From Glandiceps talaboti (taxonomy: Eukaryota > Hemichordata > Enteropneusta > Spengelidae), in assembly GCF_964340395.1 (NCBI RefSeq), contig NC_135567.1:5908399-5972398 (forward strand): DNA of 64,000 nt, written 5' to 3'. How positions within the stretch are numbered: position 1 is the stretch's first letter; every line of letters starts with the position of its first letter. Position numbers and translations under genes: made by a program. The notes under the pieces were generated by a model. That model saw only the letters and a list, made by a program, of their open reading frames with translations. It was not told the DNA's origin and did not search any database. This document shows, piece after piece, positions 22,446-36,075 of the stretch.

Positions 22446-22799
22446 CCAAAGTTGTCTGACGTAATAGTAACTTACAAAATAAGTGTATAACTGTATTGCT
22501 GTCACTGTAAGTGCAACTCAGTTGTATCACAGAGCAAAATCGTTTATATACGTACAGTATTTCTAATCCATAGTTTGGTCAAAGTCCTTCAATCAGCACA
22601 AAAAGTTGTTCATCCAATCAGTGAACCTCAGCTGCCATAGTGACTCTAAACAGTATATACGTAGCATCCTGAGCTGACAAATAACTATATTTGGACATTA
22701 CATAACTGCTCCAATAAACACTAACTTTATGAGGTACTGTGTTATCGGTCATAATTTTGTGATTGATGCTAACTGTATGAGGGACTGAGTGGACGTTTG

Positions 22800-22980
22800 A
22801 TGGTAACAATACTGTATAGGAACTAGACTAGTGAGTGAAGGTGTAAATTGTAACAATACTGTACAGGAACTAGACTGTTAGTGGAGGTGTAAATGATAAC
22901 GATACTGTATAGGAACTAGACTGTGAGTGGAGATGTAAATGGTAATGATACTGTATAGGCACTAGACTGTGAATGGTCTA
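22800..22980. repeat. minisatellite of about 52 bp, four diverged copies
   Basis: Each copy carries AATACTGTATAGGAACTAGA or a close variant followed by GTGAGTGGAGGTGTAAAT. Confidence 0.8.
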
Positions 22981-24290
22981 AAATTGATTTTGGTCAAAAT
23001 GGGTCTAAAATGGGGCATTGGGTTTCCAGGACTGGCCACACACCCCTACCAGAACTGGCTTCTGGTACCGCCTGGGAACTCTCCCGGTGCATTCATATAT
23101 CAAGTGACTATAGCTTTGTCAACACGTCATGTGCATTGTGAGTATACCTAAGTGTGGCCCCTGGGGGTACTCCTGCTTATCATATATATATATATACAAA
23201 TATGTGTTGTCCTTGGGGTGGGATTTCCAACCTTAAGTCGAAAATGGGTACTGTATCTTTAGAGATAAGGAGTCTAAAATGGGGTCCACTTTACACAATT
23301 TTCGATTTTGTTTGGTCTAAAATGGGGTCCTGGAAGGAACTACATAGTAAATTCTCGACTAGTTAAACATTTCTGGGAATTTCCCTTTGAGTTTCATCCA
23401 GCTAATTCGCTGGTTGACATTTTCATATCAGTGATTAATATGTATTTTATGGGGTATAGGTTTTTGGTCAAAATGGGTCTAAACTGGGATCTAGGGTTGA
23501 CAGCACTATCTGCACACTGTACTGCTTTATGTCTAATCTTCTTGGAGACTATCACACCGGACAAACAGTCGATCATGTATAAACTAGTATAAACTAGAGT
23601 TAATACATGAATGAGTGTGATAATCTCCAACAAGATAAGAGATAAAGCAAATTTTCGCAGTAACTAATCAATGCTAATTATAAGATTAAAGGTGTTTTAA
23701 TTTAGATAAAAGGAGAAGAATGGACAAGATGTCTTTATTTAGTCAATAAAGAGAGATTTATATACAGCTGAAAGAGAGAAAAGTAGCCAAGGAAAGAAGG
23801 GGAAAAAGTTTAATATCACAACAAAAATCAGTCAATTGATCAATATCACACACAAAATAAGTTTTATTTCATCACAAAAATTAATCATTCAATCAATCTA
23901 ACAATCAACTGAATAATAAACCGATCAATAAAGCGATTGGATTGATTAATCTATCACATGCTCACTGTCCCCTGTGATCAGACTAGCAGCTAGTCGTCTG
24001 TTTTGAAAACTACGACCACTAGGCGTTTTCAGGGATGGTACGGTAATTTCTAAACCAACGAATAATTTCTAGTCTACCTAGTAGGCTACCGGGGCATCAT
24101 TTTCTACACAGAGAGAGAGAGAGACACTATACATAAAAAAACACACATTGTCGGTCTTTGCTGAAATTTGTTGTTAGTCATTTGACATACATGTACAATG
24201 TAACAAGGCAGACATGACAATGCTATGACATTATTACTGCAACCACACAATCTGCAAGCAACAATACCAAAGTGGTTCATTCAAATACAT
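22981..24290. other. no gene seen; degenerate internal repeats
   Basis: GGTCTAAAATGGGGT-like motifs recur at about 22980, 23005, 23275, 23310 and 23475, so part of this region is a worn tandem repeat. A short GA run lies at 24110. No coding-like frame is present. Confidence 0.4.
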
Positions 24291-24294
24291 TTTT

Positions 24295-24333
24295 TGATTA
24301 GGTTCAGTAGTGCTATAGGCATGGCAAAGTGTC

Positions 24334-24410
<77 letters not shown>

Positions 24411-25660
24411 GGCTTAAAGTAAAAAAACTGCTGGACCGATTGCTTTGATATTTGGTGGTCATGTTACTTCTGATGACTAGTTAGAAAAATTTGTTCAAAT
24501 GAAATTGATTGAATCAGAGACGTGGGTTTTGGGTCAAAAAGGGGTGAGTAAATTACGAAATCTTCATGACATGATGATTCCCTCAGTGATATGCAAATAA
24601 GGGCTAAAAATGTGTCTTTTTGGTCAAAAAACTAAACTCCAGAAGTACTGGGCAGATTAATATGAAATTTGGTGGGAACATTCTTAAGGGTGAGTAAATT
24701 AAGAAATCTTCATGACATGATGATTCCCTCATTGATATGCAAATAAGGGCTAAAAATGTGTCTTTTTGGTCAAAAACCTATAATTCCAAAATTACTCAGC
24801 AGATTAAGCTGAAATTTAATGAGGATGCATCTTAGGGTGTATAGTTGAAGAATATTAAGTGATCTCATGAGTGATATGCAAATTAGGTGTAAAAATGTGA
24901 ATTTTGGTCCATTTCTCAAAAAGTACTTGGTCAGTGATACTGAAACTTGGTGAGATGTTTCTAGGAGTGTTATTCTGCAGATTTTCACAATTGGCCAATT
25001 GGCCCTTGCAACCATGACCACGTCCATAGCAACAGCAAAATGGTGGTGTATTTCACGTTTAATAACCACAGGGATTAAAAGACAATTGAATAAACTTTCA
25101 AAAAATGTATGTAAATTTGCCTAGCAACAGGACCACGCCCATAGCAACAGCCAAATAATCATGTATATTACAATGATAACAGGAATTGATAGAAAAATGA
25201 ATAAACGTTCAAAAAATGTATGGAAATATGCCTAGTAACACGACCACGCCCCATAGCAACAGCCAAGTGGTCACATATACATTTTGTACTGCAAAGATAA
25301 CAACACGGTTTTATAGACAAATGAATAAACATTCAAAAAATGTATGAAAATGTGCCTAGCAACAAAACCTTGACCATAGCAACAGTCAAAAAATCATGTA
25401 TATTGCAAAGATAACAATAGGGATTCATAGACAGGTGAATGAACATTGATAAAATGTATACAAATATATCTAGCAACATGGCCACACCCATACCAACAGA
25501 CAAAAGATTATATATAATACTTGTAGTATAAAAGCAGGGTTGCTAGGGCAACTGGATAATCACCACCTATACCTAGCATGACTGACCATGAGGATAAACA
25601 TTTTTAAAACTGTACAGTACAGTTGTGCTACAACGCCATTGGCGCTATTTTTTATTATTC
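24295..25660 (-). mobile_element. longest copy of the (CA)n interspersed family, minus orientation
   Basis: Reading the minus strand from 25660: GGCGCCAATGGCGTTGTAGC, then five tandem units of about 114 bp built on ATAGCAACAGCC/CACGCCCATAGC (25010-25540), then modules of about 147 bp with ATGTCATGAAGATTT (24540-24840), then CAATCGGTCCAGCAG, the microsatellite (GT on the plus strand, 24340-24405) and the tail. It shows that family length differences come from internal tandem modules. No transposase frame is present. Confidence 0.65.
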
Positions 25661-26171
25661 TGCGTTCTTTCTTATTTTTATCAAGGCTGTCAAGATACAT
25701 TCTTCATTCTCTTTGATATTTTCTTTTGACAACCACTGAGAAAAACAAGACAAGGAATAATGTTATTAATAGATTGATGTGATGCCTAATACAAGACAAA
25801 AACACTAGTTGTAGTAGCTTCCAAACTGGTGTAATTGCAATAAACAAGTCAACTATCGGTCAGAATAGCTCCACTGGTTTTGGGTTTTTTTTCTGTTGAT
25901 TTTTGGTAACATGTGTAGAAGTGGTTCTGCTGCTAAGCCCTTCACTATGAAATTTTGTTTTAGCAAAGTAAGGCTGCTTTCACAAAAACTTGTTGGGGGG
26001 GGGGGGTCGGGAGATTTTAGGGGAGGGGACTTGAAAATATATGGATAGTGTGTGTGTGTGGGGGGGGTACCTGAAAAAATGTTATGGGTTGTAGGGGGAG
26101 GGGGGTACCTGAAAATAAATTGACATCATGACTTTTCAAACATGGGAAAATAAGCTTTTAAAATGTTGGTC
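25661..26171. other. no gene seen; poly-G tracts
   Basis: Unstructured sequence with G-runs at about 25995 and 26065 and GGGGG/TACCTGAAAA duplications. Confidence 0.4.
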
Positions 26172-26181
26172 TTCCTTTTTC

Positions 26182-26221
<40 letters not shown>
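26172..26221. repeat. (CAA)n microsatellite followed by GC-rich GGCGCCGGCGGTGGC
   Basis: About 14 CAA units followed by a sharply GC-rich 20-bp tail. In one frame this reads poly-Asn, then SGAGGGSYKQQLLTS, before a donor-like GTTAGT. It may be an unrecognised coding exon edge of the downstream gene, but nothing proves it. Confidence 0.8.
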
Positions 26222-26585
26222 GCGGCGCCGGCGGTGGCAGCTACAAACAACAGTTGCTCACAAGTTAGTAAAATGAAAAACAAAAACAGTCAAATTTTAA
26301 TTTTCTTTTAATAAACTGTTAATGTAATGATAAATTGAAATGGGCGAATTGAGTGGTACAGATTGTTTTTTGTCTGAAAATACCAGTGTCTCTCATGTAC
26401 ACTACTATCTACTGAAATTTGGTTCATTTAATGTGTGAAATTACCTTTACACTGTACTGAAAATATTCTTTGTGACATGACTGTTTTGGTCTGTGGTTAT
26501 CACAATGATATGTAACTTTTTCATGTAAATTCTTACCAGTATTAAATGACAGACAAATATGACAGACAACATTTTACATTTGCAG

Positions 26586-27624
26586 CTCTTGGAAGTTAAA
26601 AAACAAAGAGTTGGAAAAGGTCCATCTCAGCCTGCCATCAACATGTAAAAGATGCACCTGCACTAAAACATACTTGACAAGTATCAAAAACTTCTGTGCA
26701 AGGTATTTTTTCATCCTATAGATATAACTATAATTTTCAATACAAACTGTTAATAACACATTCTAAATATTTCCTAAAATTAGCATATTGGCAACGTCTG
26801 CTATATGTGAAACAGAAGACAATATCTCACAAGCTGAGTTATCAGAGAAAAAGTAAAAATAAGTTTTTTGCACATACTTTTCAACTTTGCATGATATACT
26901 ATTACTTGTAAATATAAAGATAAATAAATAAACTTTGACACTATATGGATGTATTCACAACACCATTAACATAAGATGATGGTAGTGAAAGACCACCAGA
27001 TGACTTCCAACCCCGTGCACAACTAAAACACCTGTATAGTAAAGGGTTAGTGTCAAGTAAAAATGTTGAGAAACTTGACGAATTGAGCAAGAAACTGTGT
27101 GTCAAGAAAGATATATTAAAGGGAGCAATCCTTCATTTAGAACAACACAGAACACTTGCCTCTATGAGGGAAAGAAAACGAATGAAAGAAAGGGAGCAAC
27201 GTGCTGAAAAAAATTTGATGAATATGCCTGGGATGCGCTTGTCAGAAACGGTGACATTTCCAAATTGAAATTGAAAGAACTTGATAAGTACCTTTCCAAC
27301 TATGAAATTCCAGCTGTGGCAGGAATGCACAAAATAGGCAAAGTTGAGGCTGTAAGATGCCACTATTATCAATCTAAAGAAAGTGAGAGTGATTTGTCAT
27401 CTGATGACAGTGACAGTGAGAATGATGATACAGCTAGTTCCAACTCTGATGAAGTTGAAGGAGAAATTGGGTCTGATGATGATGATGATGACAATGCCAT
27501 GTTTATATACATGTGGAAGGAGAGCTACTACTTGGAAATCAAAAATTTAAATAAACACATTCTGAGACTTTGTTTAAAATCCTGCATTCACCTTTGTAAT
27601 CTAACGTCAAAACCAGTCCAATAA
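26586..27624 (+). pseudogene. two-exon SAP-like gene with one homopolymer frameshift
   Basis: Exon a, 26586-26702, has a strong acceptor (TTTACATTTGCAG), a donor CAAG|GTATTT and one open frame: SWKLKNKELEKVHLSL, then STCKRCTCTKTYLTS (four clustered Cys). Exon b runs from about 26986 to 27624. AG|T at 26985 and AG|A at 26991 are both in phase with exon a, though neither has a good pyrimidine tract. Exon b reads QLKHLYSKGLVSS, VEKLDELSKKL, a Lys/Arg/Glu-rich helix, then FDEYAWDALVRNGDISKL, LKLKELDKYL and KVEAVRCHYYQS, ending in a Ser/Asp-rich acidic tail with poly-Asp. The ELDKYL…K.EAV block resembles SAP-type DNA-binding helices in uncharacterised invertebrate proteins. The frame breaks at a run of seven A (27207-27213). 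One added A would restore it, so this could be an assembly or sequencing error rather than real decay. An AATAAA lies near 27551. Confidence 0.5.
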
Positions 27625-28067
27625 TCAGGCTCTTACAAGGTAAATGTATTGCCAGGTTCATTAAGATATACAATTACTATGATAACACATTTTACACAGA
27701 GAGTTGGTAAAATATTGTTCTTTAATATTCATTTTACAAACCTACTATTTTACCCCAAATTTTGCATATCAATAACTTGATCAATTTGTCTTGAACAAAG
27801 TGACATCTGCTCATCCCTAGACACCCACACAACAAATGTTAACTCAATTCGTCCAGTGAAGATTTTTGAAACATTTCTACCAAAACTTTCTATTTTAGAC
27901 CTAATTTGCATATTTATGATCCACCCAAACAAAAAAACTCAGACCTGAGTATTTCAGACATGAGCCTACCCCTATAACTCTGCTGCCTGTCTTTGACAAT
28001 GGAGTTAAAAATTACAGAGTGAGGTGGGGTTGACCATTAGACAAACATTAGGATATGTTGATGGTAT
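27625..28067. other. no gene seen
   Basis: Contains a fragment like the internal module of the (CA)n family (TTTGCATATCAATAACTTGA and AGACCTAATTTGCATAT, 27765-27920). Otherwise featureless. Confidence 0.4.
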
Positions 28068-31000
28068 GGTATGGCATGAATGAAGACAGTACATATATTA
28101 TGATATGGCATGAAGACAGTACATATATTATGATATGGCATGAAGACAGTACATATATTATGATATGGCATGAAGACAGTACATATATTGTGATATGGCA
28201 TGAAGACAGTACATATATTATGATATGGCATGAAGACAGTACATATATTGTGATATGGCATGAAGACAGTACATATATTATGATATGGCATGAAGACAGT
28301 ACATATATTATGATATGGCATGAAGACAGTACATATATTATGATATGGCATGAAGACAGTACATATATTATGATATGGCATGAGGACAGTGAATATATTA
28401 TGATATGGCATGAAGACAGTGCATATATTATGATATGGCATGAAGACAGTACATATATTATGATATGGTATGAAGACAGTACATATATTATGATATGGCT
28501 TGAAGACAGTACATATATTATGATATGGCATGAAGACAGTACATATATTATGATATGGCATGAAGACAGTACATATATTATGATATGGCATGAAGACAGT
28601 ACATATATTATGATATGGCATGAAGACAGTACATATATTATGATATGGCATGAAGACAGTACATATATTGTGATATGGCATGAAGACAGTACATATATTA
28701 TGATATGGCTTGAAGACAGTACATATATTATGATATGGCATGAAGACAGTACATATATTATGATATGGTATGAAGACAGTACATATATTATGATATGGTA
28801 TGAAGACAGTACATATATTATGATATGGCTTGAAGACAGTACATATATTGGGATATGGCATGAAGACAGTACATATATTATGATATGGCTTGAAGACAGT
28901 ACATATATTATGATATGGCATGAAGACAGTACATATATTATGATATGGTATGAAGACAGTACATATATTATGATATGGCATGAAGACAGTACATATATTA
29001 TGATATGGCTTGAAGACAGTACATATATTGTGATATGGCATGAAGACTGTACATATATTATGATATGGCATGAAGACAGTACATATATTATGATATGGCT
29101 TGAAGACAGTACATATATTGTGATATGGCTTGAAGACAGTACATATATTATGATATGGCATGAAGACAGTACATATATTATGATATGGTATGAAGACAGT
29201 ACATATATTATGATATGGCATGAAGACAGTACATATATTATGATATGGCTTGAAGACAGTACATATATTATGATATGGCATGAAGACTGTACATATATTA
29301 TGATATGGCATGAAGACAGTACATATATTATGATATGGTATGAAGACAGTACATATATTATGATATGGCATGAAGACAGTACATATATTATGATATGGCA
29401 TGACGACAGTACATATATTATGATATGGCATGAAGACAGTACATATATTATGATATGGCATGAAGACAGTACATATATTATGATATGGCATGAAGACAGT
29501 ACATATATTATGATATGGCATGAAGACAGTACATATATTATGATATGGCATGAAGACAGTACATATATTATGATATGGCATGAAGACAGTACATATATTA
29601 TGATATGGCATGAAGACAGTACATATATTGTGATATGGCATGAAGACAGTACATATATTATGATATGGCTTGAAGACAGTACATATATTATGATATGGCA
29701 TGAAGACAGTACATATATTATGATATGGCTTGAAGACAGTACATATATTGTGATATGGTATGAAGACAGTACATATATTATGATATGGCATGAAGACAGT
29801 ACATATATTATGATATGGCATGAAGACAGTACATATATTATGATATGGCATGAAGACAGTACATATATTATGATGTGGTATGAAGACAGTACACATATTA
29901 TGATATGGCATGAAGACAGTACATATATTATGATATGGCATGAAGACAGTACATATATTATGATATGGCATGAAGACAGTACATATATTATGATATGGCA
30001 TGAAGATAGTACATATATTATGATATGGCATGAAGACAGTACATATATTATGATATGGCATGAAGACAGTACATATATTATGTTATGGCATGAAGACAGT
30101 ACATATATTATGATATGGCATGAAGACAGTACATACATTATGATATGGCATGAAGACAGTACATATATTGTGATATGGCACGAAGACAGTACATATATTA
30201 TGATATGGCATGAAGACAGTACATATATTGTGATATGGCATGAAGACAGTACATATATTATGATATGGCACGAAGACAGTACATATATTGTGATATGGCA
30301 TGAAGACAGTACATATATTATGATATGGCACGAAGACAGTACATATATTATGATATGGCATGAAGACAGTACATATATTATGATATGGCATGAAGACAGT
30401 ACATATATTATGTTATGGCATGACGACAGTACATATATTATGATATGGCATGAAGACAGTACATATATTATGTTATGGCATGACGACAGTACATATATTA
30501 TGATATGGCATGAAGACAGTACATATATTATGATATGGCATGAAGACAGTACATATATTATGATATGGCATGAAGACAGTACATATATTATGATATGGCA
30601 TGAAGACAGTACATATATTGTGATATGGCATGAAGACAGTACATATATTATGATATGGCATGAAGACAGTACATATATTGTGATATGGCATGAAGACAGT
30701 ACATACATTATAATATGGCATGAAGACAGTACATATATTATGATGTGGTATGAAGACAGTACACATATTATGATATGGCATGAAGACAGTACATATATTA
30801 TGATATGGCATGAAGACAGTACATATATTATGTTATGGCATGACGACAGTACATATATTATGATATGGCATGAAGACAGTACATATATTATGATATGGCA
30901 TGAAGACAGTACATATATTATGATATGGCATGAAGACAGTACATATATTGTGATATGGCATGAAGACAGTACATATATTATGATATGGCATGAATACAGT

Positions 31001-31611
31001 ACATATATTATGATATGGCATGAAGACAGTACATATATTATGATATGGCATGAAGACAGTACATATATTGTGATATGGCATGAAGACAGTACATATATTA
31101 TGATATGGCATGAAGACAGTACATATATTATGATATGGCATGAAGACAGTACATATATTGTGATATGGCATGAAGACAGTACATATATTATGATATGGCA
31201 TGAAGACAGTACATATATTATGATATGGCATGAAGACAGTACATATATTATGATATGGCATGAAGACAGTACATATATTGTGATATGGCATGAAGACAGT
31301 ACATATATTATGATATGGCATGAAGACAGTACATATATTGTGATATGGCATGAAGACAGTACATATATTATGATATGGCATGAAGACAGTACATATATTA
31401 TGATATGGCATGAAGACAGTACATATATTGTGATATGGCATGAAGACAGTACATATATTATGTTATGGCATGAAGACAGTACATATATTATGATATGGCA
31501 TGAAGACAGTACATATATTATGATATGGCATGAAGACAGTACATATATTATGATATGGCATGAAGACAGTACATATATTGTGATATGGCATGAAGACAGT
31601 ACATATATTAT
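28068..31611. repeat. 30-bp satellite, about 118 copies
   Basis: The unit reads TGAAGACAGTACATATATTA followed by TGATATGGCA. There is almost no length variation, and variants are single substitutions (TATTG for TATTA, GGCT or GGTA for GGCA, TGACGA for TGAAGA, TGTTAT for TGATAT). Rare variants recur at multiples of 30 bp. The pair GATGTGGTA plus ACACATATTA appears at about 29875 and 30745, 870 bp apart, showing block duplication. Because 30 is divisible by three and no unit contains a stop in certain frames, 1186- and 1219-codon frames run along the two strands. I treat these as non-coding. Confidence 0.98.
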
Positions 31612-31929
31612 ATAGCACCTAGTAGCAGTCAAACTATGTTCATTTGTCCTTACAATAAATGCTACCATGTAAACAATGATAGACTTAAAGGGGAACACAT
31701 CCCACAAAATACAGACATTTTTTTCATACTTTGAGTGTTTTGGAATAAGATAGTTCCTTATTTTAAAACTGAGAATTTTAGATTTACCACTTTTAACAGA
31801 ATATATTCTATTTATAACTCCTTGTCATTTGATATTTCATTTGTTAGAAATAAACAAACATTTGAAGAATTGTAATACTCAGATTGCAAATCATTACCAC
31901 GAGCTACTCGTGAACAGGTTTGATCATGA

Positions 31930-32194
31930 GAATCCCTGGGTACCTGGGTGTCAGTTTGATATTGTACAAAATCCCAGTACCTGGGTGTCAGTTTGTTATT
32001 GTACAAAATCCCAGTACCTGGGTGTCAGTTTGTTATTGTACAAAATCCCAGTACCTGGGTGTCAGTTTGTTATTGTACAAAATCCCAGTACCTGGGTGTC
32101 AGTTTGTTATTGTACAAAATCCCAGTACCTGGGTGTCAGTTTGTTATTGTACAAAATCCCAGTACCTGGGTGTCAGTTTGTTATTGTACAATTT
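31930..32194. repeat. 37-bp minisatellite, about seven copies
   Basis: The unit contains CAGTACCTGGGTGTCAGTTT and GTTATTGTACAAAATCC, almost identical between copies. Open frames across it are by-products. Confidence 0.96.
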
Positions 32195-32204
32195 GTTGTT
32201 TAAT

Positions 32205-32672
32205 GTAGTTTTTATGGGTGTTTCTATTTATCTTGTATTGTAACTGTAGTTTTTATGGGTGTTTCTATTTATCTTGTATTGTAACTGTAGTTTTTTTGGG
32301 TGTTTCTATTTATCTTGTATTGTAACTGTAGTTTTTATGGGTGTTTCTATTTATCTTGTATTGTAACTGTAGTTTTTATGGGTGTTTCTATTTATCTTGT
32401 ATTGTAACTGTAGTTTTTATGGGTGTTTCTATTTATCTTGTATTGTAACTGTAGTTTTTATGGGTGTTTCTATTTATCTTGTATTGTAACTGTAGTTTTT
32501 ATGGGTGTTTCTATTTATCTTGTATTGTAACTGTAGTTTTTATGGGTGTTTCTATTTATCTTGTATTGTAACTGTAGTTTTTATGGGTGTTTCTATTTAT
32601 CTTGTATTGTAACTGTAGTTTTTGTGGGTGTTTCTATTTATCTTGTATTGTAACTGTAGTTTTTGTGGGTTG
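32205..32672. repeat. 41-bp minisatellite, about eleven copies
   Basis: The unit contains GTAGTTTTTATGGGTGTTTC and TATTTATCTTGTATTGTAAC. It starts about 10 bp after the 37-bp array, so two unrelated minisatellites have expanded side by side. Confidence 0.96.
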
Positions 32673-33197
32673 TCTTTTATGTCTATGTATATTTGTTTTG
32701 GGGTCCATTTTTATAGTGGTTTGTCACCTGTGTGGACTGCCTGACTAATGTCAAAGTTCAATCAATCAATCATTTCATGGCATTATTACATCACCTAAAT
32801 TACACACAATTTCAGAAATACACCAATCTTACATTGGTCCCCAGTGGTGGATTGTTTCAGTAAAGTTGCCCCTGCTTCATGAGTTAGCAAACATGAATAT
32901 TCAATAGATGAACAATAACTATTCATTACTCATAAGCTTATTACTTTAGTGAAAAGATCTTGAATATTCATTGTGCATCTACTGAATATGTAGATTTCTT
33001 ACACCCACAAAAATCAATGTGGGTCCAAACCTACACTAATCAGTCAATTCAGCATACGTTAAAATTGATTGAGTGAGTTATATATCATGAAGTGACCTTG
33101 GGAACCCATATTTTATTTCATTTCCAAGAGTTGTGTTCCGTTTTAAACTGGGAGATAACAGAGCCAATTAGTTTGTAACATGGCAAGAAAATATACA

Positions 33198-33273
33198 TTC
33201 AGAATTGTGTAATGGTACAAGATACATTCAGAATTGTGTAATGGTACAAGATACATTCAGAATTGTGTAATGG
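33198..33273. repeat. 29-bp direct repeat, about three copies
   Basis: ATACATTCAGAATTGTGTAA plus TGGTACAAG is repeated, just downstream (minus sense) of the exon at 33356. Confidence 0.9.
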
Positions 33274-33355
33274 TAACCACCAAAATATCTAGATGTGTAT
33301 GTAGACAATCACATCATACTACAGTCACATAATATATACATGTTTTCAAACTTAC

Positions 33356-33449
33356 GTTGATATCCTCAGAGGCATACTTGTCACCATATTTTACAACCAT
33401 TTCGCTAAGTATTTCATCATATTTAGATTTATTCACGTCATCATCCTTC
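33356..33449 (-). CDS. internal exon of the minus-strand ankyrin gene
   Basis: On the minus strand the acceptor CTTACACACAG opens a 94-nt exon and AAC|GTAAGTTTG closes it. The only open frame reads KDDDVNKSKYDEILSEM and then VVKYGDKYASEDIN. It has 31 codons after one carried-over base, so it enters needing two bases from the previous exon and leaves in phase 0. The exit matches the phase-0 starts at 20255 and 9001. The entry matches the two-base overhang at the donor of 36196-36296. The peptide is charged and predicted helical, with no domain I recognise. Strong splice signals on both sides make it a real exon. Membership in the ankyrin gene is inferred from strand and phase. Confidence 0.65.
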
Positions 33450-34675
33450 CTGTGTGTAAGCGTTCAGACAAAAAACATGAAATTAAAGAAACTCTGTACT
33501 ATACTTCAAGCACTGTGAGGACCAAGGAACAAACAACATTAACTGCCTATGTATGAGTGAATGAAAATATTATACACACTCAAGAATAGTGTATCTACAT
33601 GTATCTATTCATATATGCCTTGTTGAACTCAGTAAAAAACACCATCAAAAGTCATGATCTCATGGAAAAATAACATTGGGTACATAATGTACATTTACAG
33701 GTAATTTCCAAATGCACATTCTGCATTCACTTCTCTATCGATCCCTGTTGTTACCTTTGCAATATACACAAGGATTATTAGCAGGGTTGGGATAGAGACA
33801 AGAGTCAAATTTCGATACAACTAAATCAGATACTAAGACCAGGAATAATAAATTATCCCCTAAAACCAGTAAGTCACAAACCAGTTTCTCTGAAACACCA
33901 TGTGAGGGCACAACTTTCCAAAATGGCAGCATCCATCGAATTGGCCCTAACAACCTAACAATAGTTTCACCAGTGACGTATAATGCTATTTTAATATCAA
34001 AAATGTTTGGTGGACATTCCAAATGAGTAGCTTTTGGAGATTATACGACTTTTTAATATTATGCATATATACAGCACAATGATTAAAATTCCAACTCTAT
34101 ATTCTAGGTCCTTGGCTCTACCACTAATACTTAGGTATTTTTTCTGATTATTCCCTACACTAATAATAATTACTCTTTGTCTAGTACGGATTTTTAAGAC
34201 ATATACAAAGTGCAAAATACAGTTGTCTGCTAAACAATTTTGAAATCTACAGAAAAAAATGGTTTTAGAAAAGTAATGTTTTATTTGGTACCTTATTTTG
34301 GTACCAATTGGCTAAAATCAGGGTCTGGCTCACACACTAGTACTAAGGATAAAGTGGGAAGGTAAACTAAGTCGCTAAAAATGCAACAATTCATAATTAC
34401 CGGAATCAACCTAACTAAGACTGAGTTTTAATGTATATCGTTGTGTAAATATGTTTTATTGTATTAATTATGATGATAATTGTTTGTTTATTCATTGAAT
34501 GGAGGAAAAGACATTAAACACATGTACTTTTACTCTATCAAGGCTGAGATGAACTGTTTTTTTATGTTGTGAAATAATTATATACTTAGGGTCGAAACTA
34601 ATTGCTCAATGTCAAATAAAAACATTTTTTTTTTACTTTGCGGTGTGGAATGAGCCACTTTAGTTCTCATCCTAC
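33450..34675. other. no supported gene
   Basis: A 95-codon minus frame (33735-34022) has no recognisable domain and unremarkable codon use. It is probably chance. The rest is AT-rich. Confidence 0.35.
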
Positions 34676-36075
34676 AAATGGCTTGGTATTCATAGCACTA
34701 CATAATGGCTAGGTATTCATAACACTACATACTGGCTAGGTATTCATAGCACTACATACTACTACATACTGGCTAGGTATTCATAGCACTACATACTGGC
34801 TTGGTATTCATAGCACTACATACTACTACATACTGGCTTGGTATTCATAGCACTACATACTACTACATACTGGCTTGGTATTCATAGCACTACATACTAC
34901 TACATACTGGCTTGGTATTCATAGCACTACATACTACTACATACTGGCTTGGTATTCATAGCACTACATACTGGCTAGGTATTCATAGCACTACATACTG
35001 GCTAGGTATTCATAGCACTAAATACTACTACATACTGGCTTGGTATTCATAGCACTACATACTACTACATACTGGCTAGGTATTCATAGCACTACATTAT
35101 TACAATTATTATTTATTTACCTTGAGCATTACTGCTCATCAGTAACGTACAAAAAACAAGAAAAATATACATACTACTACATACTGGCTAGGTATTCATA
35201 GCACTACATTCTGGCTTGGTATTCATAGCACTACATACTACTACATACTGGATTTGTATTCATAGCACTACATACTAAAAAAATACTTCTACATACTGGC
35301 TTTGTAATCATAGTACTATATACTACTACATACTGTCGTTGTATTCATAGCACTAAATACTACTACATAACGGCTTTGTATTCATAGCACTACACACTAC
35401 AATATAATGGCTTTGTATTCAAGGCAGTACATACTACTACATATTGGATTTGTATTCATAGCACTACATACTACTACATACTGTCTTTATATTCACAGTA
35501 CTACATACTACTACATAATGGGTTTGTATTCATAGCACTACACACTACTACATAATGGGTTTGTATTCATAGCACTACATACTGCTATATACTGGCTTTG
35601 TATTCATAGCACTACATACTACTACATAATGGCTTTGTATTCATAGCACTATATACTACTACATATTGGATTTGTATTCATAGCACTAAATACTACTACA
35701 TACTGTCTTTGTATTCATAGCACTAAATACTTCTACATACTGGATTTGTATTCATAGCACTAAAATACTACTACATAACGTCTTTGTATTCATAGCACTA
35801 CACACTACTACATAATGGCTTTGTATTCAAGGCAGTATATACTACTACATATTGGATTTGTATTCATAGCACTACATACTGCTACATATTGGCTTTGTAT
35901 TCATAGCACTACACACTATTACATAATGGCTTTGTATTCAAAGCACTACATACTACTACATACTGGCTTTGTATTCATAGCACTACACACTACTACATAT
36001 TGGCTTTGTATCCATAGCACTACATACCCGCGGTACTACTACATACTGGCTTTGTATTCATAGCACTACATATCT
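34676..36075. repeat. 37-bp satellite, left block
   Basis: The unit reads TTGTATTCATAGCACTACAT followed by ACTACTACATACTGGCT. Short units without the second TACTAC occur, and variants (GGATTT, GTCTTT) increase to the right. The array is broken at 35095-35170 by about 75 bp of unrelated AT-rich sequence. A second, larger block of the same satellite lies at 37.8-40.4 kb. Confidence 0.96.

Larger units (their letters stand above)
31689..33142. mobile_element. possible TTAA-flanked element carrying two minisatellites
   Basis: AGGGGAACACATCCCAC at 31689 resembles the ends of the 14701-16331 element. The inverse of 33125-33142 (ACGGAACACAACTCTTGG after inversion) is a partial match. TTAA flanks both (31685-31688 and 33143-33146). 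The ends match imperfectly, so the pairing is tentative. Confidence 0.35.

Noticed and set aside
28037-31707. Open frames of 1186 (plus) and 1219 (minus) codons and several shorter ones as giant repeat proteins
   Set aside because: They follow automatically from a stop-free 30-bp satellite whose period is a multiple of three. They are open on both strands, have no unique N-terminal domain and no promoter evidence.
32196-32672. Minisatellite as structured RNA gene cluster
   Set aside because: The units show no internal pairing, and copies are identical as expected of slippage or unequal exchange.
33735-34022. 95-codon minus-strand ORF as a gene
   Set aside because: No domain, splice signal or promoter. 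It looks like chance in AT-rich sequence.
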